Source of the DNA: Bombyx mori
Taxonomy: Eukaryota; Arthropoda; Insecta; Lepidoptera; Bombycidae
DNA: 64,000 nt
NCBI RefSeq assembly: GCF_030269925.1
Contig: NC_085132.1
Coordinates: forward strand, 3,494,501-3,558,500
Direction of reading: 5' to 3'
The position numbers and the translations under genes were made by a program. This document shows positions 12,201 to 22,252 of this stretch, piece after piece (the first letter of the stretch is position 1; every line of letters begins with the position of its first letter). Below the pieces are notes generated by a model. The model was not told the DNA's origin and searched no databases. It was given only the letters and a program-made list of their open reading frames with translations.

Positions 12201-15200
12201 CCCGTCCACCCATCTAAGCAATAAAAAAAAGTATCAAGATTACACTCTTGTACCTGTTTTTAATGTAGAACAGCATATTGTTGTGAACTGCATACGCTGG
12301 ACGCTCACGTTGCAGCTTGAAGAGTACCATCCCACCGTCGTGTCCCGCCGCGAACAAGTTCAGCGTGGGGTGGGACGTCAACACCCAGTACCTGTCAAAT
12401 TGACACTGTTTGTACAATTTCCAATGTACAATATCCACCAAATGCCTATATAGAGAGTGCTCCAATATTTTGGTCATATAGCAAGAAAACCCTCTGACAA
12501 CCTGGAGAGACTCATAGTGACGGGTAAAGTAGATGGAAGACGATCCTGAGGTCGGAGCCGAAAAATATGGAGTGACCAAGTGTCCGAGCATCTGAACATG
12601 AGACTGAGCCACGCACTTCACTGTGCCACTGACTGACAAAAGTGGCTACAAATTACAAAAAAAGGTCACAGGCGGGCGCATCACGATGCTCAGCAATGAC
12701 CGATCGAAGGAGGAGGTACAATATCAATACTTTTCGAAAAAATGCCGCACCCATTTTTTTCAATGTCCATTTCTAACATAAGGTTATGTGGTTACCGCAA
12801 CCCATAGACATGGAGATCGAAGACGCAATTGTATTTTACTAACGGCTGTCCCCCCTCTTCCTCCCTCTGCCAAAACCTATTACGCCATAAAAATAAATTT
12901 TGTTTGTTACCCCTGTAAAGTTTTTAAGAAAATTCCAATTTCCAATCCAATTTTTTAGGAAATTCCAATTTTCGAAAATCAGGTCTAATTATTAAGATTC
13001 GGAAACCCATACGTTAACAGTTGAAATTTCTAAAAAATATCCCGTTTACGACCTGAAGAGAAAGAAGATCAAACCAGCTTCACGATAAAATAATTCGTTT
13101 ACCTCTCGTGTTCCCTTCTAAAGGACTGCAGGAGGGTCCTTTTAGACATGTCCCAAACTCTGATATAAAGATCCTCGCTGTTAGATATGATGAGTTCGTG
13201 TTTCGCGTGAAACAAAACACAGGAGACATTGTTGTAGTGGCCGCGACATGTATCCACTTCCCAGGCCTGGAAAAGTGGCATATAATTCAAGTTGTAAACT
13301 CTGAGTACATCATTGCATGTGGGGAACCACTGAGGTGTTTGGTGAGGGTGGTTTACTTCTAGGAAGTGGTGGTATATCATTGGCAAAGTGATCTTGAGAG
13401 GTAATTTTGTGGATAGCAGCTAGTCTCGGCATTCAGTACTCAACTTCAAGTTTATTAGAAATTTAGTATAAACATATTGGACATTATTATATGAATTGTA
13501 GAAATAGTTTTTTTTTCTATGCTATTCTATCAGCCCATGGATGTCCACTGCTGGACATAGGCCTCCCCCAAGCCTCGCCACAAAGACTGGTCTTGCGCTG
13601 CATGAAATAGTTTATCATTTATTATTATGAAATAATTAAAATAAATAAGGTTTTCAGACAGATAGCTTTTAAATATTTTAATCGGACTCAGACAGAATGC
13701 TTTGTCACTTTCCTGCAAATCGATTTTCGCTAATTTGTTAGGCGGCTATAAACTATGACGTCATTATTCCAGATGATATAATGAAGCTTATAATTTCCGT
13801 ATTCTTGAACAGACTGACTTTGTTTATATTTAATTTTTTTTTCTCCATCTTATCCCACTAGGTGGGGTTGGCATGGCACTTTGTTTATATTTAATAATTT
13901 TCCTAAATTAAAATAATTTCTTTATTTAATTTGGTTCATTAATCTAGTAGTTATTAAAGAGATGTACATATGCTTATTTATTAATAAGGTATTTGTCAGA
14001 CATTATTGGTGACAATGACCTTCATAAACTATACACTAAAGCCTTACCTTAGAATCATTCATTCTCCAAAGCTTCACTTGTCTGTCATCTGCAGCAGATG
14101 CGATCAATGGTAAAGTAGGATGAAAACAGGCCCAGTTTACACCCCTATCGTGGCCCTCCAAGACGTGCTTCACAACAGCATCAGCCTGCATGTACAGTTG
14201 CTTTAGCAACGGAACCGCAGGGATTTTGATTAATAAAAATAATTAATTAAATAAAATAAAAAATCATAATAACAAATAGCTGTTTTTTGTTTGAATGAGA
14301 TGAACAGAAAATATATTTACAAAGAATGATTGGATGATTGTGTATGGAGGTTTGGATCAAATAAAAAGGATGTATTTGGATCGTTTTGGGATGTTAGTAC
14401 AAGTAGATATTCAATAGATACTGGTTAAAAGTAAATAATTACAATAAAACAAACAAAATATAATTAATACATATTTACAAATCAATAATATATGCTGGGT
14501 ATATATTTTTCATTTTCAAAGAATTATTTTAACTCACCAAAATCCCAATAAAGATAATTTAAAAACATTATTCAGTACATAGTCGACACATAGTGTCATG
14601 CTGTGATTAAAGAAAATTAAACATATGGACATCTTGTAGATTAACCCTAACTTCGGGATCACCATTACTTCCTCGGATATTTTGAATGCATAGCCATAAT
14701 CCCTGATGAAAGCAGTGACACCAATTGACCAACCACTAGCGTTACCTGTCCAAAAAGATCTGTTGCTTGTGGATTCCTTAAGTGTTCAGTCAGTCCAGCA
14801 GGTCCTGGAGCAACACTCTTTTTTCTCAGTCCAGAGAAATCCCAGACTCTTACAGACTGGTCTAATGAAGCAGAAACAAGAAGATCTTCAGTGGGATGGA
14901 ATTGAGCACACATTACATAATGGTTGTGGCCGGTGAGAACACTTATGCATTGTCGAGACTGCCAATTCCAAATTCTTATGGTCTGAAATAAAGCAATAAA
15001 TTGATTTTTTTAGGCTACTAAATAGACAGCACAATGTTTTAAAATTACATAACATAATCACAATAATATACATGAGATTAAACTACAAAAGTTAATTTTT
15101 TTTTATTACCTCTACAAATACTACTGATGCACTAATGCAACAAAAGTAATTTGATAGCTGTTAATAATTTTGTATGCAGCCCATGATCTGGTTACCTACA

Positions 15201-17682
15201 ATGGTGGATTATTGTATTGTATGTACATATTTGAATATCTTCTAGTAAATAAAAATGAATATATTATTTATTATACAAATTACACTTAATTCATTCATTA
15301 ATTAAGTAGCAAGTTCATTAGTTTCATCGTAAAAATTATGATGCCTAAATAATTTAGTTGCAAAAAAATGTACAATCTATTTAGTAAAATTTAGCCTGTT
15401 TATGAAATGCTTACTTAAACAGATATGCTTTAAACAATGAATTTAGTTACCTGATCATCAGATGCACTTAAAATCCATGGGTATTCATGATGGAAGAATG
15501 TTGTACGTATATAATCCAAGTGACCAAGCAATGTGAATAGACATCTTCTTTGTTTGTAGTTCCAGACCTGATAAAAAAAAATTGTGTTAATATCATAATC
15601 AAATTCAAATTCAAATTCAAAATCATTTATTTCAACTTAGATGTCAGTATGACACACTTGTTGAATGTCAAAATACAAATAACAATGTTAACTCTACCAC
15701 CAGTTCCAAAAAAAGCCACAGTCCTGAGAAAAACCGGCGAAACAAACTCAGCGGGCTTTTTTTTTTGTTTTTTCTCAAATATTTTCTTTTTTTTTAAATA
15801 AATAGAAATATTCACAATAAAAGAAAAAACAAGTCAAAAAAATACAATAAAAATAATAATATTAATAATGAAAAATGAAAAGGCCAGGAGCGAGCGCCTC
15901 ATTCCCACGTAGTGCCATCTAGTAAATAATCCTTAACTTTATAATATGCCTTGTTGCACAAACATTCCTTAACAGTTTTCTTAAATCTATGAACAGGTAG
16001 TAGTTGAACGTTTAGTGGGATCTTGTTGAAAAGAAATCAAAAGCCATTACAAAATAGTCAAACCATTCCGGCTAAAGCTTAGCTTTTTAAGGTTTAAATG
16101 TATTTAAAAAACCTTTTGTGAATTATGAAAAGTAAATTGAGATGTAAATAAAACCTTTATAGTTATATATACTGCAAGTATGGCTTCCTTGAAAGTCTCA
16201 GCATTATTAATTTTTTTCAAACACAATATATAATACAAATTTAAATGATTTCAATTATTTTCAATTCCATAGCTCTACACTACATAGTCTTACAGGTGCT
16301 AAAACACATCATTAAAGTGCATGATTATATACAACTGACTATTTTTGGGACAGACCAGTTATGCGTTCTGACACAACAGTAAAACAGCCTTTACAATAAT
16401 TTAATTGATACTTCAAACTCATATTCTACCGTAAGTGATGCATGTTTTAACATCTATGCTTCTAATACTCTAGTATCCTATGTAGATGTAGTCACTACAA
16501 AAAATGTTTGCTGTGAGTTATTTTAAAACACATAATAAAAAATAAATAAAGTAGAATTTAGTTAGTAAAAGAATGAAATCTTTAATGACAAAAATATTTT
16601 AATTGTTGTGTAATTATGTGCAATTACTTTTATTTTAGACTACAACCTTTTCAAACTACTTCAAGTACTTCTCCATGGTGTACTTATTTATTTATTTATG
16701 CAAACAATAAACACATCCAACAATTCAAATCCACTCAACGAAACCCTATCTCAGATCTTAATAATGAATGGCAATAGCTTATCCACTGTAATAATAACCT
16801 CGGCTTATTTTCCAACCTAAATCTTTCTCTAATTCCTATTTTCAGTATTTATGAAGAGTTGCAAGCTCACATGAGATGAGATAATATGGTACCACTCTCC
16901 CATCTACTGCTACCTTTTTCATTTATTTATTCTTTATTAGAGCCACACACCTATTAGGTGAAGTCGGCTTACTGCTAGTTTAAATTCTTAAAATTTGTTT
17001 TTACCAAAAATATTCCACATAATTCTAATAAAATAGAAACTTTGGTTCTAGTATATAAATATAGGCAGTGAGTAGCATTCACATTGTGTTCAAACTTCAA
17101 TAAACGCATTATACAGTACTAGCTTTAGAAGGGCATTTTTGTTGCATGCATTTGGACAAAATACTTGAAATTATAAAAACCTAAGTTTTGTTAACGAATC
17201 AGTTCTTTATCAAAACAAAAATGGTTAAAATTTGTAATATCAGTGCTTTAAATTTTGAAACTAAACAAAATAACATTGTCTTAATCTTAGCTTACTTATA
17301 AAATTATTAAAATCTAAAAACATTTCGCCTTCGCAAAGATGCACAAAACCAAACATTCCATGCCCGGAATACGTGTCAAAAGCATGACAGATTAATATCA
17401 ACAATAATTGTAATTATACTAGCAAAAGAACTAACGGCATATTAGGGCTTATACCTTAATCTTGTAGTCATCTCCGCCCGACACGAAAAGAGGCTGTTGA
17501 ATATGGAAGCAAATTCCACGTACTGGACCATCATGTTCATCAAATTTCTCAAGTAATGTACACATACGATAATCCCAAAGTTGAATCACACCATTGTGCA
17601 AACTAGCCAGCACCCATGGTCGCTTAGCATGAAACGATATGCCTTTCACCCGCGCAGACTTCGTCTCGAATTTTTTTAACAT
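256..17682 (-). CDS. COPA: Coatomer subunit alpha (alpha-COP), 5' fifteen exons; gene runs off the left edge
   Basis: Alpha subunit of the COPI coat, which forms in the cytosol on Golgi membranes for retrograde Golgi-to-ER transport. Exons in transcript order: 17682-17455, 15567-15451, 14982-14746, 14185-14048, 13266-13103, 12391-12254, 11219-11133, 9815-9620, 8406-8254, 7454-7234, 6336-6199, 4838-4735, 3436-3270, 2366-2169, 437-256. The phase is continuous throughout, giving ~822 residues of a family about 1230 long. The start [14 protein letters not shown] matches the family N-terminus. Exons 1-6 (residues ~1-340) encode the first WD40 propeller, with WD-type ends such as VQLWDY-like, IRIWNW, VRVWDF, VKLWRM and IRVWDM. 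Exons 7-11 hold the second propeller ([26 protein letters not shown]) and exons 12-15 the alpha-solenoid ([20 protein letters not shown]). The last exon here ends inside the conserved WPLLAVSK segment; the C-terminal domain is outside. Intron 11 uses a GC donor. The introns are full of SINEs, LINE fragments and MITEs. Confidence 0.97.
463..1140 (+). repeat. Family E repeat, split by a LINE insertion
   Basis: TATATTACTGATATAATCTT at the start and TTTGTCCGCGATGGACTCCT in the body match 53643-53863. The LINE fragment 491-958 is inserted in it. Confidence 0.75.
491..958 (-). mobile_element. 5'-truncated RTE-type LINE
   Basis: The minus strand encodes the RT C-terminal text [31 protein letters not shown] and GEAYVQQWT, then a TGATGATG tail. 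ATATAATCTT at 481-490 and 959-968 is a 10-bp target duplication. Confidence 0.85.
1496..1685 (+). mobile_element. Old, decayed Bm1 SINE
   Basis: TACTACCACCCTACCAATTC, CGGCATTAATATCGTTTGG and TTAGAACTTATGTCTAACAG follow the Bm1 order with many changes. Confidence 0.6.
1698..2014 (+). mobile_element. Helitron-like non-autonomous element
   Basis: Starts TCTATATATATAAAA and ends GGTCAGCTAT. It matches 49829-50113 along its length (GGTCTTGAATTATTTGTGGA shared) and carries a C14 run near 1886. Confidence 0.7.
2757..3121 (+). repeat. Family D repeat, copy 1
   Basis: GACTTTTTGGCGGGAACGCG to CAGGTCATAAAATCCC, with an inner TTTCATTTCATTTCA tract. Same family as 41285-41697, 54667-55135 and 58495-58906. 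Confidence 0.8.
3510..3860 (+). repeat. Lepidopteran-type dispersed repeat
   Basis: ACTAGCGACCCGCCCTGGCT at one end, then AATTCGTCCAGCCGTTCCAG and (ACAG)n. This text is typical of dispersed repeats in moth genomes (recalled); class uncertain. Confidence 0.5.
4411..4716 (+). mobile_element. Bm1 SINE with internal deletions
   Basis: Head GTCGCCGTGGCCTAAAGG, tail CGCAATAAAAAAAAAA. Antisense to COPA; the tail ends 18 bp from the exon 12 donor side. Confidence 0.88.
5640..6115 (+). mobile_element. Internally deleted RTE-type LINE
   Basis: Reads [20 protein letters not shown] and [10 protein letters not shown] (endonuclease start), then jumps to [13 protein letters not shown] and an RT C-terminal end, lacking nearly all of the endonuclease and RT. 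Confidence 0.75.
6193..6199 (-). other. GC-AG 5' splice site of COPA exon 11
   Basis: On the minus strand exon 11 ends GAATACAG and the intron begins GCTAGT, so the donor is GC rather than GT. Exon 12 resumes at 4838 after TTTTAG in the phase left by this cut. Together they read T-E-Y-R-F-K-L-A-L, matching the conserved alpha-COP sequence at this position. The nearest GT downstream (ctaGTTT) would break the frame. GC-AG introns are a known minor class in animals. Confidence 0.8.
6366..6650 (+). mobile_element. Family B repeat
   Basis: CATTACGGACCCTCCCGATC to a TAGAAAAAAAAAAC tail; shares GATTCGGTGGTAGATTCTG with 45708-46037. Its start is 30 bp upstream of COPA exon 11's acceptor. Confidence 0.8.
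7491..7610 (+). repeat. Family C short repeat
   Basis: GGCAGCGGCTTGGCTCTGCG to AAAGGCAATAAAAAAATAAA; six copies in this window, small and tailed, SINE-like. Confidence 0.8.
7982..8131 (+). mobile_element. Family B repeat, 5'-truncated
   Basis: AGCGAAGCACTGATCTTGCT to ATAGGTAGGAAGAAAAAA. Confidence 0.7.
8164..8219. repeat. ACGC-rich microsatellite
   Basis: Imperfect (ACGCACGC)n tract inside COPA intron 9. Confidence 0.85.
9014..9256 (+). mobile_element. Bm1 SINE, short form
   Basis: GTGGTAAGACCTCTTGTGAG to GCAATAAAAAAAAAA. Confidence 0.9.
9257..9470 (-). mobile_element. LINE 3' fragment (Jockey-like RT C-terminus)
   Basis: The minus strand reads [36 protein letters not shown] and [10 protein letters not shown], the usual C-terminal end of a moth LINE reverse transcriptase. 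Confidence 0.75.
9501..9613 (-). repeat. Family C short repeat, abutting COPA exon 8 donor
   Basis: T8-ATTGCC to AGCCGCTGCCTACC. Its 5' end is 7 bp from the exon 8 border at 9620. Confidence 0.85.
9835..10316. mobile_element. MITE with ~33-bp terminal inverted repeats
   Basis: TAAAGGCTTCGTCAAACAGA at the left and its mirror GTTTGACGAAGCTTTA at the right, extending through ACGCGTACTTAGCGC on both sides. About 482 bp, no ORF. It ends 20 bp upstream of COPA exon 8. Confidence 0.85.
10394..10515 (+). repeat. Family C short repeat
   Basis: GTAGGCAGCAGCTTGGCTCT to AAGGCAATATTTAAAAAAA. Confidence 0.8.
10533..10973 (+). mobile_element. Bm1 SINE, full-length long form
   Basis: tRNA-like head GTCGTCGTGGCCTAAAGGAT, B-box-like GGTGTTCGAATCCCGCAGG, body TAGTGGTAGGACCTCTTG, tail AAATAAATAAAAA. 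Confidence 0.9.
11384..11960 (+). repeat. Tandem ~210-bp repeat, about 2.7 units
   Basis: TTAGATTTTAATCACTAATT recurs at 11384 (diverged), 11596 and 11804, each followed by ACCGTCTGTATGATTAA and TTTCAATGTTCCCTGAAGTA. It lies in COPA intron 6. Confidence 0.85.
11984..12230 (+). mobile_element. Bm1 SINE, short form
   Basis: ACTGGTGGTAGGACCTCTTG to AGCAATAAAAAAAA. Antisense to COPA, the tail 23 bp from the exon 6 border. Confidence 0.92.
12445..12720 (+). mobile_element. RTE-like LINE 3' fragment
   Basis: Reads [20 protein letters not shown], then [17 protein letters not shown], with in-frame stops. Confidence 0.65.
13525..13610 (-). mobile_element. RTE LINE C-terminal remnant
   Basis: The minus strand reads [16 protein letters not shown]; the plus strand shows CCACTGCTGGACATAGGCCT, a common moth LINE end. 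Confidence 0.7.
15598..16040 (-). mobile_element. LINE 3' end (CR1-like), antisense
   Basis: (AATTCA)n repeats, then ATCATTTATTTCAACTTAG, CAGTCCTGAGAAAAACCGGC and CCTTAACAGTTTTCTTAAAT. This arrangement is typical of moth CR1-type 3' ends (recalled). Confidence 0.55.
16041..17454. other. COPA intron 1, proximal part
   Basis: AT-rich intron sequence; no gene or clear repeat recognised. Confidence 0.5.
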
Positions 17683-18026
17683 TTTGATTCAAACACCGCT
17701 GAAATAATACGAAAAACTACAAAAATTAAAACAAGCGCAATGACAGCCAACCGGCTGACGTGACACGTCCAACACAGAATAGTGCTGAGCTTGTAATTGA
17801 TCAAAATTGAAAATATCGACAAATCTGAACAAAACTATCGATGTTAATTTGATCAAATCATTAACTAATTTTGAATGGAAACGAATAAACACACCAATTA
17901 AAATCACATATTTCGTATCTTCTTAATGGTTGTAATCATCAGTATAATTAGCGTTATTAAAAAACTTTGAGAGTCGGGTAGCCTGGTTGAGTTAAATTTA
18001 TCTTTCCTGATGAATCAATGGTTAGC

Positions 18027-18458
18027 TTTTTTATTTATTGCTTAGATGAGTGGAGGAGCTTACAGCCCACCTGGTGTTAAGTGGTTACTGGAGCCCATAG
18101 ACATCTACAACGTAAATGCGCCATCCATTTTGAGATATAAGTTCTAAGGTCTCAAGTATAGTTACAACGGCTGCCCCACCCTTCAATCCGAAACGCATTA
18201 CTGCTTCACGGCAGAACTAATGCTGGTACCTACCCGCGCGGACTCACAAGAGACCCTACCACCAGTAATTACGCAAATTATAATTTTGCGGGTTTGATTT
18301 TTATTACACGATGTTATACCTCCACCTTGGGAGTCAATCGTGAACATTTGTTGAGTACGTATTTCATTAGTAAAATTGGTACCCGCCTGGGATTCGAAAC
18401 ACCGGTGCATCGCTCAACACGAATGCACCGGATGTCTTATCCTATAAGCCAAGACGAT
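18027..18458 (-). mobile_element. Bm1 SINE, full-length
   Basis: TTTTTATTTATTGCTTAGAT at the low end; GCATCGCTCAACACGAATGC and AAGCCAAGACGATG at the high end. In the COPA/CSL4 spacer. Confidence 0.9.
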
Positions 18459-18845
18459 GTTAGCTGTGAGTGTTTTGAGTTAATAATATAAATAAGGTTC
18501 AAAAATCATTTATTTCAACTTAGATGTCAGTATAACATAGATTTTCACGAACCATATCGTAGCACTAACAATAATCAGTAATTAATTATGTAGATAAAAT
18601 ATATTATTATGGCTAGTAAGATTTTACGAAAATAAGTGAGAATATTTTGCATCATCCAAGTCGATTATGATATTTTAGTAGATGAAATAATAGAGGAAAA
18701 ACAAATACTGGTGGTAGTGGTGGTGGTACCCTCTTCCTTACTAACGTTTTTTCCGTGGTAGGGAGACGAGCACACGTTCCACCTGGTAAGTAGTCAAAGT
18801 AGTAAAGTGGAAAGCCAGCAACGCCATTGCTTACTGCAACAATAT

Positions 18846-19310
18846 TTTTTAATTATTTAGACGAGTGAGAGACGAGACAAAGTCCAGGCCCATCTGGTAT
18901 TAAGTGGTCACTAGAGCCCATAGACATTTTTTGATTCAATTTTTCCTTATTAGGAAAGGCAAGGGGATCTAAACCCATACAGCCTTGTGTGTTGTATATA
19001 ATTTCTAAAATGAATTTTCAAAAAAGCCGAAGCCAGGTCTTATATGATTTATATTATATCCTGAAATAAAAAAATCATTAAGGCAGAAGCCAAGTCCTTT
19101 ATAATTTCTTTCTGAAATAAAACCCAGAGACATCGTAACCTTAATGCCACTATCGATCCCTAGATATGAGTTTTAAGTCTCAGTATTAAAGTACAACAGC
19201 TGCCCCATCCTTCATACAGAAATGCATTACTGCTTCGTGACAGAATAATTGAATAGGCAGAGTACTGGTATTTGCTTGTGCTGGCTCACACCACCAATGA
19301 ATGATCTACA
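18846..19310 (-). mobile_element. Old Bm1 SINE with a ~200-bp insertion
   Basis: The left part ends CCCATAGACAT at 18928 and the right part resumes CAGAGACAT near 19125, then follows Bm1 order to about 19310. The two near-identical junction words look like a target duplication. Confidence 0.6.
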
Positions 19311-19963
19311 GTAAATCCACATTAGTTCCAGTAGTACCAGTCGACAACGCAAATATTTTTATTATTCTTGGTTTACAAGGTCCTCGCACCTAAGGGGCAC
19401 GTGGAGAAAAGCTTACCTGAGATCAAAATGTAAATAGCCCAACGTGGGTCTCGAATGACGACTCTGAGATTATGAGTCTCATGCTCTGACTGAGTTATCC
19501 GGGATTTTACAAAGGGAATGTCACATCTCAACAATTTAAATAAAAATTGATTTCGTTGCGTTGTACGTTTCATGGAAGAAATGTCACCCTCTATTACGAA
19601 ATGATTAAGCTCTATAAACTTTGTTTCTTTTACTTAATTAATCAAAGAACGAACAAAAAAACATTTGCACTTTTGTATAATCTATGATTTCACTACGCGA
19701 TTAAAAAAAAGATCATAACCATAGATTATACACCTAATTTATTTGAGAATCTTATCTTCGCTAGAAGTAATAGTGTTCTGTGATCTTAACTTATGTACAT
19801 AACAAATAACAAACTGTAACTGGAATTAATAAACAACACAGTTCAACACACTATTATAAGACAGTTTACAATTAAAGACACGTTTTAGCTGTGACGAAAA
19901 TAATCTAACCGAACTTTAAGTTGTAGTTCAAGTTAAATTGTAAATTCTAACCTCTACTACATT

Positions 19964-21351
19964 ATGAATTTGGAAGAAAAAATAAAAGAAATAGGTTCAA
20001 TATGTATTCCTGGAATGCGACTGAGTTTATCAAACAAAGACAACGTATCAGGGCCGGGAACCTATGAATTGAAAGGATATATTTATGCGGCTTTAGCTGG
20101 AATCTTGAAAACAGAAGAGGATGAAAACACCAAAGTAAATAACGTTACAGTCTTTGTATAAGCTGCCACTGATTGCTAAAACGATTTTATTGCAACCGTC
20201 ATCCGTGCCTCTTTAATTGTGACTTAAAATGCCCATAAATATGCTCTGCAAAACACTACATTACCATGGACGAAGATAGGTACTGTAGCTTAACAGGTAT
20301 ATCATATGGAATTTACTGCCTGTAGAAGACACTTATGGACACTCGGTTTTATGGTCTTTAGTTTAGGCTTGCTCACTATTTCAAGCAGACGCTTCTTTTA
20401 GCAGCAGAATATTTTTTTATGCAATAGCAGATGAAATTCTAAATTCACCCCAGAATTCTATTTCAACAAAATAGAAAATGAAACAAATGAAAAAACCTAT
20501 AAATTAAACTAATGATTGAAAATTTTTTAGGCTAATATAATTTCAGTAGAAAGTTCAAGAACACCAAGTGTTTTACCCAACACAGGTGACATAGTAACCG
20601 CAAAAGTAACAGTTGTAAATCCAAGAACTGTACAATGCCTAATCCTCTGTGTTGGCCCTTCAGTACTTGTTAGAATGTACAAAGGAATATTAAAAAAAGA
20701 AGATATAAAGGCAACAGAGAAAGACAGAGTTGATCCATATAAATGTTTTAGACCTGGAGATATTATACTAGCTAGAGTTGTATCCTTTACAATATTATAA
20801 ACTTGTTAGTATTCAAAAAACCTTTTCACTTTTAATAATGACTTACTCTTTGTTTGTATTTGACTCATTAGATGGGTCTTTACATTATGTACTAACCTTA
20901 TAGTTTGCCTACCACATGAAACACTTGAGCATTGTGGGATTTTGGAGTCACATTTGCTTAGAAATTATGATTATACTGCAAAATAGAATGCAGTTTTGGT
21001 TTTGTATAACATCAAACTCTATGTCTACTCAAGCTTGAAAAATACATCTATTATATTCACTGAATATTAAATAATATATAATCATTTTCCTAAACTGGAA
21101 TTCAGTTACCAATGACGGAAATCCACTGGTACCAATTATCGACTGCAGAAAATGAACTGGGAGTTGTTATCGCTACAGCTGAAGGATCACCGCAAGGGGT
21201 CAGCATGGTACCAATAAGCTGGTCAGAGATGCAGTGCCCTAAAACTCTAGTCAAAGAACCAAGGAAAGTTGCTAGAGTTATACCGGAAAATATTAATCAA
21301 TCACTCTTTCCAGTTCATTCAAAGCAAGACAATCATCACACTGATAAATAA
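19964..21351 (+). CDS. CSL4: Exosome complex component CSL4 (three exons)
   Basis: CSL4/EXOSC1 is one of the S1-domain cap proteins of the RNA exosome, which guides RNA into the 3'-to-5' degradation channel in nucleus and cytoplasm. Exons: 19964-20134, 20531-20779, 21106-21351, all phase 0 with GT-AG borders, giving 221 residues (human ~195). The N-terminal region has CIPGMRLS and GTYELKGYIYAALAG, the family's turn-rich N-terminal domain. Exon 2 carries the S1/OB strand region (GDIVTAKVTVVN) and FRPGDIILARV. Exon 3 carries STAENELGVVIA and the C-terminal zinc-ribbon-like MVPISWSEMQCPKT and RKVARV. The tail after RKVARV is longer than in the human protein. The start is the first ATG in frame before CIPG. 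The gene lies divergent to COPA; its introns look repeat-poor. Confidence 0.95.
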
Positions 21352-22252
21352 TTTTTATTTCAATTACAGACATGTTTTATTTTATTAAATTTTAGGCAAA
21401 CAATGTATTCATAAAAAATTATATTAACTCTAATCTATTTCTGAAACTTGGAATGTTGATTATGAGAGTAAAACTATTACCAAAGTCAAGGGTTAAAAAT
21501 TTTTGCTGACTGTTGAATACTCGCAAACTCTGGGTATTAATTTGGCTGTAACCAAGCACATTGGTTTTAGTCTAAGGTAGTACCCCTGAACACCAGCTGT
21601 ACCGCTTCGGCGGCCTTGTTAACATATTCGTTTTTCTGGGTTACTCCCACGGACTGCATTCTTCAAGCAGCAACAAAACATAATAACTAAAAGTTTAAGT
21701 GTACTTTTTTCACCTTGAAGGATTGACATCATGTAATAAAAATCAAACCTGTAAAAATTTTAATTTCCATAATAATTGGTTTTCATTTCCATTGGCTTAT
21801 TTTTTCCTGAAGCGTTAGGTAATGAGTTACAGTTGTACAGACTGTAAGGACACATGTCTTAAGAAAGGACGGCAGTTGATAATATCTGTAGTAGTGGTGG
21901 GCAAATATTTTTAATGGCGGGCCACAAAGTTTAAGAAATTCTAGAGGAGGTCCAGAATTATAGAAAAATGCATTTTGTATTAAAGCATTTTAATAATCAA
22001 AATACCTTTTACTATTACGCCTTATTTGGCGTGTGGGACGTGAGGTGTGTGAGAGATGGTGATGGAGGTGAAAAGAATGGTTTTTTGCCAATAAATAAAC
22101 TAATACCTGTGACAGACTGCCGAGATAATTATAATGATGGCAAGTTAATTAGATAATGAAATAATAAATGAGATAATGAAAGCTCAAAACACCCTTGACG
22201 AATAGGAACTTTCATTAAAAATTCGAAGATTTTCAATTATAAACGACAGACT
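21352..22252. other. Spacer after CSL4
   Basis: No gene is recognised. The segment 21600-21780 contains a short stretch resembling the tRNA-headed part of the Bm1 family (CACCTTGAAGGATTGACATC...CAAACC), so it may be an old SINE fragment. The rest is AT-rich unique-looking DNA. A clear AATAAA poly(A) signal for CSL4 is not obvious; GATAAATAATTTTTATTT directly at and after the stop may serve. Confidence 0.4.

Larger units (their letters stand above)
17683..19963. promoter_or_regulatory. Head-to-head spacer between COPA and CSL4
   Basis: These 2.28 kb separate the two divergent start codons (COPA ATG at 17682, CSL4 ATG at 19964), so both 5' UTRs and promoters must lie here or within it. I see no TATA box or other core motif I would defend. 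Two Bm1 SINEs (18027-18458 and the decayed 18846-19310) and a short LINE-like fragment near 18498-18540 occupy much of it. This leaves about 340 bp next to COPA and about 650 bp next to CSL4 free of recognised repeats. The promoter role is inferred from arrangement only. Confidence 0.45.
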
